64,000 nucleotides of DNA from Rhodobacterales bacterium (lineage in GTDB: Bacteria > Pseudomonadota > Alphaproteobacteria > Rhizobiales > Stappiaceae), in contig VIRH01000058.1 of NCBI GenBank assembly GCA_008107755.1, positions 62,001 to 126,000 of the forward strand, written 5' to 3'. The notes beneath the pieces are model-generated. The model made no database searches and was not told the DNA's origin. It saw nothing but the letters and a program-made list of their open reading frames with translations. Position numbers and translations under genes: made by a program. Below, piece after piece: positions 53,921 to 60,820 of this stretch; the stretch's first letter is position 1; every line of letters starts with the position of its first letter.

Positions 53921-54814
53921 ATGAGACTCGGGATCGACTGGGGCGGCACAAAAATCGAGATCATTGCCCTTTCCAACGACGGAAAGGAGCTGTTCCGCAA
54001 GCGCGTGGACACGCCCCGCGATGACTACAACGGCTGCATCGCCGCCGTGAAACAGCTGGTAGGTGACGCTGAAGCGGAGACCGGCGAGACGGGCACTCTC
54101 GGGCTCGGCATTCCTGGATCGCTTTCGCCCAGGACCGGTGTCGTCAAGAACGCCAATTCGACATGGATGAATGGCAAGCCGCTGGACAGGGATCTGGAAG
54201 CTGCGCTCGGCCGGCAGGTGCGCATTCAGAACGACGCCAATTGTCTAGCCGTTTCCGAAGCAACCGATGGTGCGGGCGCTGGTGAACATGTCGTGCACGC
54301 GATCATTATCGGAACCGGCTGCGGTTCCGGAATTGCCATCGACGGCAAGGCCCACCTTGGCGCCAATGGCATCGGCGGGGAATGGGGAGCCATTTCCGTC
54401 CCCTGGCTCAAGCCGGACGAGTATCCGGGCCCGGACAGCTGGATAGGCCACAAGGGCGTCATCGACCGCTGGTGCTCGGGCACCGGCTTTCAACTCGACT
54501 ACAAGGACCGGACGGGAGACCTCCTCAAGGGTCACGAGATCATGGCGCTGAAACGTTCGGGCGACGCAGTCGCCTGTGCCGTTTACGATGACTATGTCAG
54601 CCGGCTCGCCCGTGCGCTTGCCATGTCCGCGAACCTTCTGGACCCGGACGTGTTCGTGCTTGGCGGCGGCATGTCGAATATCGACGAGCTATACCAGGAC
54701 CTGGCCCCGGCGATGCTGCCGTTCATTTTCTCCGATACGTTCGACACGCCGATCCGCAAGGCGGTTCATGGCGACAGTTCGGGCGTGCGCGGTGCCGCCT
54801 GGCTCTGGGGATGA
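53921..54814 (+). CDS. ROK-family sugar kinase
   Basis: Predicted hexose or fructose kinase, 297 residues. The ATP-binding GIDWGGTKIEIIAL is at the N terminus, the catalytic-aspartate segment IQNDANCLAVSEA near residue 100, then the GTGCGSGIAIDG block near 128. The GANGIGGEWG stretch near 145 stands in for the ROK signature. The usual zinc motif CxCGxxGCxE is not present: the matching stretch reads DSWIGHKGVIDRW, so zinc binding is probably lost. It starts two bases after the aldolase stop and is thus coupled to it. Confidence 0.88.
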   Translation: MRLGIDWGGTKIEIIALSNDGKELFRKRVDTPRDDYNGCIAAVKQLVGDAEAETGETGTLGLGIPGSLSPRTGVVKNANSTWMNGKPLDRDLEAALGRQVRIQNDANCLAVSEATDGAGAGEHVVHAIIIGTGCGSGIAIDGKAHLGANGIGGEWGAISVPWLKPDEYPGPDSWIGHKGVIDRWCSGTGFQLDYKDRTGDLLKGHEIMALKRSGDAVACAVYDDYVSRLARALAMSANLLDPDVFVLGGGMSNIDELYQDLAPAMLPFIFSDTFDTPIRKAVHGDSSGVRGAAWLWG

Positions 54815-54882
54815 GCTTCAAGCCCTGAGGTTCGGTGGCCGAAAAGGGAAAACCGCGCCCGCAACAGGGTGACCGGCGCCTC

Positions 54883-55878
54883 TCAGCGAGGTGATTTCGG
54901 GCGTCCAACCGTGACCAGGACCACACCTGCCGCGACCGAGAGCACAGCGGCCAGTTTGGCTTCGTTGGGCACTTCGCCGAAGATGAAATATCCGAAGCCG
55001 AGCCCGGCAACGGCGGCGACGGAGCCGAGCTGGCTGAGATAGACCGGGCCTGCCGTATACTGAAGCCGGAAATACAATCCGTACTGCAGGCCGAAGACCG
55101 CGATCTGCGCAAGAAGCAGGGCAATCGCTCCGCCCTGCCAGCCTTCCGGACGAAGCGGAACGCCGGTCGCCGCGTTGAATGCCAGGAGCGCCACGAAGCC
55201 CACGACCATCATGCCGACGGCAAGATCCTCCGGACGAGCACCGTCCGGCCACTTCATGGTTCGGTAGATATTTCCCCCAGCGAGGAAAAACGGAATTGCC
55301 AGCGCGGCGAAACTCCAGAAGGACGCGTCTGCCGACAGGTTTCTGCCTGAAAGAGCGAGCAACAGGCCGCCTGCCAGTCCGAAAAGGACCCCGGTTGCCC
55401 TGAGACGCTGAAAGCGTTCAATCTTCAGGGAGACCGCGAGACCGTATGTCAGAACCATCGGCAGCGCATAGCAAAGTGACACGAAGCCCGCCCCCACCCT
55501 TGGCGCCGCGGTGACCGCGATCATGTTGGGAACGATGAAGAAAAGCCCGCTTGCCAGGAGGTAGCGCAGGTAAGGAGCGCGGCCCCTGCCCTGCTTGCCG
55601 ACGGCACTTTCGCCAGCCCTGTCGCCAAGACGCAGGACAAGGAACAGACCGGCCGCGCCGCCAAGGATGGACCACTGCAGAAGTGCCAGCGGGTGCCAGC
55701 CGAGCGTTGGCGCGGCCTTGGCGAAGACTGTCGACACTGCGAGAAAGATCCCCACAGTCAGTAAGAGGAAAAGCGGATTATCCTGTAGCTTGCGGCTTTG
55801 AGCGGGATGAGGAGATTTGCGCTCGGCGGACCGAACAGGGTCGGCTTTGGCGCAGTCGTAAACCGGCGTCGACGTCAT
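54883..55878 (-). CDS. DMT/EamA-family transporter
   Basis: Inner-membrane protein of 331 residues from the ATG at 55878 (GAAAGGA before it). A polar N-terminal tail of about 35 residues precedes about ten hydrophobic segments in two EamA repeats. Recognisable parts are KAAPTLGWHPLALLQWS near residue 54 and YGLYFRLQYTAGPVYLSQL near 275. Substrate is unknown. A MarR-type gene is divergent, with two operator palindromes between, so this exporter is probably induced by a MarR ligand, a common theme for efflux genes. Confidence 0.85.
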   Translation of the reverse strand: MTSTPVYDCAKADPVRSAERKSPHPAQSRKLQDNPLFLLLTVGIFLAVSTVFAKAAPTLGWHPLALLQWSILGGAAGLFLVLRLGDRAGESAVGKQGRGRAPYLRYLLASGLFFIVPNMIAVTAAPRVGAGFVSLCYALPMVLTYGLAVSLKIERFQRLRATGVLFGLAGGLLLALSGRNLSADASFWSFAALAIPFFLAGGNIYRTMKWPDGARPEDLAVGMMVVGFVALLAFNAATGVPLRPEGWQGGAIALLLAQIAVFGLQYGLYFRLQYTAGPVYLSQLGSVAAVAGLGFGYFIFGEVPNEAKLAAVLSVAAGVVLVTVGRPKSPR

Positions 55879-55940
55879 GAGAGGGGTCCTTTCGGCACAC
55901 TGACCGGAAGCCGGCCTGCACCGCAAAAGATAACGTTGTT

Positions 55941-55958
55941 TATCTTGTTATCAAGATA
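55941..55958. promoter_or_regulatory. MarR-type operator palindrome (site 1)
   Basis: TATCTTG-TTAT-CAAGATA, perfect seven-base arms with a four-base centre, matches the 16-20 base palindromes bound by MarR proteins. It lies between the divergent transporter (start 55878) and marR (start 56123) genes. Confidence 0.7.
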
Positions 55959-55971
55959 CTTGATGTCAAGT
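55958..55971. promoter_or_regulatory. MarR-type operator palindrome (site 2)
   Basis: ACTTGA-TG-TCAAGT, perfect six-base arms with a two-base centre, shares the CTTG/CAAG core with site 1 and abuts it, overlapping by one base. Two adjoining sites could be bound cooperatively. Confidence 0.6.
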
Positions 55972-56122
55972 TTCTTGCACCAATTGACACCGCCTGTGAA
56001 ACCTGAAACCTTCGGATTGGAAGAAGTCACTGTAGACGTTGAATAAATTCTCTCTTTCGCCGCAAACCATTACAGCTCGGACAGGGCGGCGGAAAACAAG
56101 ATCGCGAGGGACAATTGATCTC

Positions 56123-56698
56123 ATGACAGCCTCCTCAAATGGCGAGACGCCTGCTGTCTCGCACCTCTTCGGCGATCCGGAAGACCTGCTTCTGGATCGG
56201 GCAGAGCGCGCGCGCAGGCAATGGACCCGCGAAATTCCGGACGTCGCAGACAAGCTTACCCCGATGGTTGTCATCGGTCGGCTCAACGAGGCCGCGCAGG
56301 TGATCGGCCGGGAGTTCCTGACGCCAGCCTATGCGGCCGTTGGATTGAAGCCGGGGGAGTTCGACGTTCTTGCAACGCTGGTCCGCTCGGGACCGCCCTA
56401 CAAGCTCACTCCAACTGAACTCTACCGGACCACAATGATGAGTTCCGGCGGCATGACGGCGCGGCTCGACAAGCTTGAAAGAGCGGATCTCATCGAGCGT
56501 CGCCCCCACCCGGACGACAGGCGGGCGTTGACAGTTTGCCTTACGGAAAAAGGACTTCTCCTTATCAAGGACATGATCCCTTCCTATGTCGATGTCCAAC
56601 GAGACGCGGTCGGCGGCCTTGATTCAGCGGAACAGGAGACACTCTCCGGTCTCCTCGAAAAACTGATCCGGGCCGTCAACGAGAGAAACACTCTCTGA
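56123..56698 (+). CDS. MarR-family transcriptional regulator
   Basis: Regulator of 191 residues from the ATG at 56123; the frame stays open to a TTG at 56039. The winged-helix part includes LKPGEFDVLATLVRSGPP near residue 84, LTPTELYRTTMMSSGGMTARLDKLERADLIERRPHPDDRRAL (about 101-142, as adjoining parts), and the wing with DDRR. It is divergent from the EamA transporter with two MarR-like palindromes between. The FKBP-rhodanese gene begins 47 bases after its stop and may be read from the same promoter. Confidence 0.92.
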   Translation: MTASSNGETPAVSHLFGDPEDLLLDRAERARRQWTREIPDVADKLTPMVVIGRLNEAAQVIGREFLTPAYAAVGLKPGEFDVLATLVRSGPPYKLTPTELYRTTMMSSGGMTARLDKLERADLIERRPHPDDRRALTVCLTEKGLLLIKDMIPSYVDVQRDAVGGLDSAEQETLSGLLEKLIRAVNERNTL

Positions 56699-56745
56699 AA
56701 TCCGCAGATCGTTTGACAGATCCGACCAACGGAGGAGTTTGATAC

Positions 56746-57510
56746 ATGAGATCCTGGCTTACCGGCATCCTCGCAGCAGCCTTCCTCGTCCTTCCCGCGC
56801 ATGCGCAGGAGGGATTGCAGATCAATGATATTGAAAAGGGCACGGGCGAAGAAGCCAATGTCGGCGAGACCGTCGTCGTCCACTATACCGGATGGCTGAT
56901 GGACGGAACCAAGTTCGATTCCAGCGTCGACCGGGGGAAACCCTTTTCATTCACACTTGGCGAACGGCGCGTCATTCCCGGATGGGAAAAGGGTGTCGAA
57001 GGCATGCAGGTGGGTGGCAAGCGTGAGCTGATCATTCCGCCCGAGCTTGCCTACGGCTCGAAAGGAGCAGGCGACGTCATCCCGCCGGATTCCACCTTGA
57101 AGTTCGAGATCGAACTTCTGGACGTACAGGGAAAGAAGTTCTCCGAACTCGGCAACGACGAGCTGAAGGCCAAACTTGCCGCCGGCGTGACCGTGATTGA
57201 CATCCGCCGTCCGGACGAATGGAAAGACACAGGTGTCATTACCGGGACCCATCTGGTGACCGCAGCCGATGACAAAGGCAACTTCAACCCGGATTTCGGC
57301 GGTGAACTGCAGAAGATCGTTGCCGGTCCCGATCAGGAAGTCGTCTTCATCGACCAGACCGGCGATCGCAGTCAGGCACTCGCGCGGTACCTGACGACCG
57401 AGGCAGGCTTCACGAATGTAGCCAATGTCGAAAAAGGCATAGCCGGCTGGATTTCCGACGGCGGCGAAGTAAGCGAGCCGTCCATCCCGGAGAATTGCTG
57501 GCTCTGTTGA
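56746..57510 (+). CDS. Periplasmic FKBP-type prolyl isomerase fused to a cysteine-less rhodanese domain
   Basis: Secreted two-domain protein of 254 residues. A signal peptide ends at AHAQ (about residue 20). Residues 25-127 are an FKBP-type peptidyl-prolyl isomerase with VVVHYTGWLMDGTKFDSS, FTLGERRVIPGWEKGV and LAYGSKGAGDVIPP, all active-site segments kept. Residues 135-240 match a rhodanese domain (VIDIRRPDEWKDTG; FIDQTGDRSQALARYL), but the catalytic cysteine position is Asp203, so sulfur transfer is unlikely. The only two cysteines, 251 and 254, form a terminal CWLC. GGAG precedes the ATG. A redox or metal role for the tail is inference. Confidence 0.9.
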   Translation: MRSWLTGILAAAFLVLPAHAQEGLQINDIEKGTGEEANVGETVVVHYTGWLMDGTKFDSSVDRGKPFSFTLGERRVIPGWEKGVEGMQVGGKRELIIPPELAYGSKGAGDVIPPDSTLKFEIELLDVQGKKFSELGNDELKAKLAAGVTVIDIRRPDEWKDTGVITGTHLVTAADDKGNFNPDFGGELQKIVAGPDQEVVFIDQTGDRSQALARYLTTEAGFTNVANVEKGIAGWISDGGEVSEPSIPENCWLC

Positions 57511-57521
57511 GCCGGCGGGCC

Positions 57522-58943
57522 TCAGATGCCCGAAGCCAACTCCAGTGAAAACCGGTTGTGGTCGCGGATGACCGGCGTCATGTCCATCGCTTTCATGACG
57601 CCATCCTCGACCACGACCTTTCCGTGAACCACGGTGGTTCTGGCCGATTGCGGCGCGCAAAAAACGACCGCTGCCACAGGGTCGTGCATCGCCCCGGCAA
57701 AGCCGATCGTATCGAGATCGAGCGTGAAGAAATCGGCGCATTTTCCGCTTTCGAGCGAGCCGATATCGTCTCTCCCAAGCACAGAAGCCCCACCGAGCGT
57801 CGCCAGCTCCAGGGCTTCGCGTGCGGTCATCCATTCCCCTGACCGCAGCGGATGCGAAGCCGGCAGGAGGGCGTGCTTGCGCGGTCCCTCGGGAGGCAAG
57901 AGACCGAGCTGAAGCCTTGCGAGAAGCATCGCCTGGCGCACTTCGCCCAACATGTTCGCGCCGTCGTTGCTGGCCGATCCGTCCACGCCAAGGCCGACCT
58001 TGACGCCGGCCGCCATGTATTTCTTGACCGGCGCAATCCCGGAGGCGAGGCGCATGTTGGAACACGGGCAATGGGCTGCACCGCACCCTGTGGCGGCGAA
58101 AAGGCGAATTTCATCATCATCGACATGGACCGCATGGGCGAACCAGACGTCCGGACCTGTCCAGTCAAGACCTTCCATCCATTCCACGGGCCGCTTGCCG
58201 AACCGCTCCAGCGTATACCGTTCCTCATCCAGCGTTTCACACAGATGCGTGTGCAGCATTACGCCCTTGTCTCTCGCGAGCGCCGCGCTTTCCCGAAGCA
58301 GGTTTTCCGAAACGGAAAAGGGCGAACAGGGCGCGACTACGATCCGGGTCATCGCGCCTCTGGCTGCATCATGGTAGCGGTCGATCACCCTGATGCTGTC
58401 CTTCAGAATCTCTTCTTCGTCTTCGACGCAATCGTCCGGTGGCAGACCGCCCTTGCTCTCGCCCAGCGACATCGATCCGCGGCTGGCATGAAAGCGGATA
58501 CCGAGATCGCGCGCGGCCTCGATCTGGTAATCGACCTTGTTGCCGCTCTGAAACAGGTAGGAATGATCAAAGACCGTCGTACAGCCGGAAAGCGCGAGCT
58601 CCGCAAGGCCGATCAGAGCGCTGGTCCTGGAGGCCTCGGGGTGCGTTCGCGCCCAGATCCGGTAGTGCGCCTGAAGCCAGGGAAAGAGATTGTTGTTCTG
58701 AGCTTCCGGGAGATTGCGGGTAAGCGTCTGGTTGAGATGGTGGTGAGTGTTGACGAAGCCCGGCAAAACGATCTGACCGGTGGCATCGATCACGGTATCG
58801 GCCGTCTCCGGCAACTCTACAGTCGGTCCCACCTGTTCGATCATGCCGTCCCGCGCGAAGAGACCGCCTCCGGCGATCTCCCTGCGCTCCCCGTCCATCG
58901 TGACGAGCATGTCCGCGTTTTTCAGAAGCAGCGTTTCAGCCAT
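57522..58943 (-). CDS. Amidohydrolase, 8-oxoguanine deaminase-like
   Basis: Metal-dependent deaminase of 473 residues. The metal-binding HHH triad region GFVNTHHHLNQTLTRNLPEAQNNNLFPWL (residues 58-86 approximately, in adjoining parts) is nearly diagnostic of the group that holds Pseudomonas 8-oxoguanine deaminase and proteins annotated as hydroxydechloroatrazine ethylaminohydrolase. MLHTHLCETLDEE near 230 gives the next histidine and catalytic glutamate, and VGLGVDGSASNDGANM near 320 the metal aspartate. It probably recycles oxidised guanine to urate. The ATG at 58943 follows GAGAG weakly. sthA lies upstream on the same strand. Confidence 0.87.
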   Translation of the reverse strand: MAETLLLKNADMLVTMDGERREIAGGGLFARDGMIEQVGPTVELPETADTVIDATGQIVLPGFVNTHHHLNQTLTRNLPEAQNNNLFPWLQAHYRIWARTHPEASRTSALIGLAELALSGCTTVFDHSYLFQSGNKVDYQIEAARDLGIRFHASRGSMSLGESKGGLPPDDCVEDEEEILKDSIRVIDRYHDAARGAMTRIVVAPCSPFSVSENLLRESAALARDKGVMLHTHLCETLDEERYTLERFGKRPVEWMEGLDWTGPDVWFAHAVHVDDDEIRLFAATGCGAAHCPCSNMRLASGIAPVKKYMAAGVKVGLGVDGSASNDGANMLGEVRQAMLLARLQLGLLPPEGPRKHALLPASHPLRSGEWMTAREALELATLGGASVLGRDDIGSLESGKCADFFTLDLDTIGFAGAMHDPVAAVVFCAPQSARTTVVHGKVVVEDGVMKAMDMTPVIRDHNRFSLELASGI

Positions 58944-59032
58944 ATTCACTCTCTTACAAACCGCGTCCGTCGGGACGACCCGAAATCGAGTCGTTCGAAC
59001 CTGTCTCGTCCCGAAGGAACGTGGCCCGGCGT

Positions 59033-60433
59033 TCAGCGGCCGATGTGGGGCATGCGGTTCCAGGCGTCAAGAGCCGCGATCTTGTAGGCTTCGGCCAGCG
59101 TCGGATAGTTGAACGTGTTCTCGACGAAATATTCCAGCGTCCCACGCAGGTTCATGACGGCCTGGCCGATGTGAACGAGTTCCGTCGCCCCTTCCCCCAC
59201 GATGTGGCAGCCAAGCAGGCGGCGGGTCTTGAGCGAGAAGATCAATTTAAGCATGCCGGTATCGAGGCCCATGATGTGACCGCGCGACGTTTCGCGGAAC
59301 CGGGCGATGCCGCACTCGTAGGGGATCCCTCTTTCCTTGATCTCCTCCTCCGTCATGCCGACGGTCGAGATTTCCGGAACCGCATAGATGCCGTAGGGAA
59401 AATACTCTGGCGGATCATATGCCTTCTCTCCGAGCGCGTGGCAGGCAGCAATGCGCCCCTGCTCCATAGATGTGGACGCAAGGCTAGGAAAGCCGATCAC
59501 GTCACCGGCTGCAAAGATGTGCGGAACGTTGGTCTGGAAGGTCATCGGATCGACTTTGAGGCGACCGCGGTGATCGACCTCAAGGCCGCATTTTTCCAGA
59601 TCAAGCGCCGGCGTCGCCCCCATTCGTCCAGCTGCAAACAGGACGACATTGGCCCTTACGCTGCGACCGCCGTCGAGCGTGATTTCACAATCGCCGGGAC
59701 CATTCTTGCGAATAGCCTCGACCTTGGCTCCGAACCGCAGAACGATGCCGTTCTCGCGCAGCTGATGCGTGAAATCGGCGATCAGCTCCTTGTCCAGAAA
59801 ATCCAGCATCGACTCTCGCGGCTCGACAAGCGTGACGTTGATGTCGAGAGCGGCAAAGATCGAAGCATATTCGACACCGATGACGCCCGCTCCGATCACC
59901 GCGATCGTTCGCGGTAGTTCCCGGAGTTCCAGGATCTCGTCGCTGTCGAGGATGAACTCGCCGTCGAAAGGTACATAGTCGGGCCTGAAAGGCTTCGTCC
60001 CGACAGCGATGACGAACTTGTCCGCTGAAACGTTGTGCACCTCGCCCGTCTCGCCGGCGACCTCGATCGTATGCGTGTCAACGAACCTTGCTTCGCCGCG
60101 GATCGTGTTGACCTTGTTGCGGGCGAACTGGTGCTCCAGAACATCCACCTCATGATCCAACGTGATATGGAGCCTGGCCATAAGGTCTGCAGCCGTCAGG
60201 TCTTCCTTCACGCGGTAGGATCGGCCGTAAAAGCCGCGTTCCCGCCAGCCGGTCAGGTTGAGGACCGTTTCGCGCAGTGTCTTGGAGGGGATCGTGCCGG
60301 TGTGAACCGACACACCGCCTACTCTGCGCCCTCGTTCAACGACAAGAACATTTCTGCCGAATTTAGCTGCCTGGATCGCCGCGCGCCGCCCTGCCGGGCC
60401 GCTGCCGATCACGATGAGATCAAAGTCTTTCAT
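59033..60433 (-). CDS. sthA: Soluble pyridine nucleotide transhydrogenase SthA
   Basis: FAD enzyme that passes hydride between NADPH and NAD+, 466 residues, the same length as E. coli SthA. The N-terminal VIGSGPAGRRAAIQAAK binds FAD. The segment RVGGVSVHTGTIPSKTLRE matches SthA, which lacks the full Cys-x4-Cys of lipoamide dehydrogenases; here both positions are non-cysteine (Ser42 and Thr47). The NAD-binding GAGVIGVEYASIFAALD is near 180, and AAGDVIGFPSLASTS near 310. The ATG at 60433 is preferred to upstream extensions. It is divergent from trpL-trpE(G). Confidence 0.94.
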   Translation of the reverse strand: MKDFDLIVIGSGPAGRRAAIQAAKFGRNVLVVERGRRVGGVSVHTGTIPSKTLRETVLNLTGWRERGFYGRSYRVKEDLTAADLMARLHITLDHEVDVLEHQFARNKVNTIRGEARFVDTHTIEVAGETGEVHNVSADKFVIAVGTKPFRPDYVPFDGEFILDSDEILELRELPRTIAVIGAGVIGVEYASIFAALDINVTLVEPRESMLDFLDKELIADFTHQLRENGIVLRFGAKVEAIRKNGPGDCEITLDGGRSVRANVVLFAAGRMGATPALDLEKCGLEVDHRGRLKVDPMTFQTNVPHIFAAGDVIGFPSLASTSMEQGRIAACHALGEKAYDPPEYFPYGIYAVPEISTVGMTEEEIKERGIPYECGIARFRETSRGHIMGLDTGMLKLIFSLKTRRLLGCHIVGEGATELVHIGQAVMNLRGTLEYFVENTFNYPTLAEAYKIAALDAWNRMPHIGR

Positions 60434-60602
60434 GAGCCCCCAGCAAACTGTCTCACGGGAATCGCCAGATTCGTTAAACCACATTCGTCGCGTCATGGAA
60501 ACGTGCATGCTGCAATGCGGCATGCAGTTTTCGGCGCGGAGCCGCCATTCTGACGCTGACCATCGCTCGACGACCTTATAGCGGCCACCTCTCAATATTC
60601 CG

Positions 60603-60631
60603 TTGCCACAAGGGTCGGCATCAGCTATGCC
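60603..60631 (+). promoter_or_regulatory. Predicted promoter of trpL-trpE(G)
   Basis: A -35-like TTGCCA and a -10-like TATGCC are 17 bases apart. Transcription should start near 60638, within a base or two of the trpL ATG at 60639, which implies a leaderless leader-peptide transcript. Confidence 0.5.
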
Positions 60632-60638
60632 TCATTTC

Positions 60639-60686
60639 ATGAACATGATCCTGAAGGCAACTTGGTGGTGGCGCGGCGCGATATAG
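60639..60686 (+). CDS. trpL: trp operon leader peptide TrpL
   Basis: Leader peptide of 15 residues, MNMILKATWWWRGAI, with three Trp codons in a row at 60663-60671. Stalling of a ribosome on these codons reports tryptophan supply and sets the fold of the following RNA. The three-Trp core resembles the leader peptide of rhizobia such as Sinorhizobium. No ribosome-binding site is seen, and the predicted transcription start falls at the ATG, consistent with leaderless translation. It lies 135 bases before trpE(G). Confidence 0.88.
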   Translation: MNMILKATWWWRGAI

Positions 60687-60782
60687 GCGGCCAGCGATCA
60701 GACATGCTGTGATGGGATCTAGAGGATTTACCAAGGCCGCCGCGGGATACCGCTGGCGGCCTTGATGCATTAAAAGGCCGCC
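60686..60782 (+). promoter_or_regulatory. trp attenuator: alternating GGCGGCC/GGCCGCC segments
   Basis: Four complementary segments follow the Trp codons: A GGCGGCC 60686-60692; B AAGGCCGCC 60733-60741; C GGCGGCCTT 60755-60763; D AAAAGGCCGCC 60772-60782. B with C, plus the inner GCGG/CCGC pair and a GATA loop, gives a 13-pair terminator-like hairpin. A with B would prevent it, and C could instead pair with D. The T-run after C is poor (TTGATGCATT), so the exact mechanism is not settled. Confidence 0.75.
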
Positions 60783-60820
60783 ATCGATCGAGCGACCACC
60801 AGACACGGGAACACGAAATC

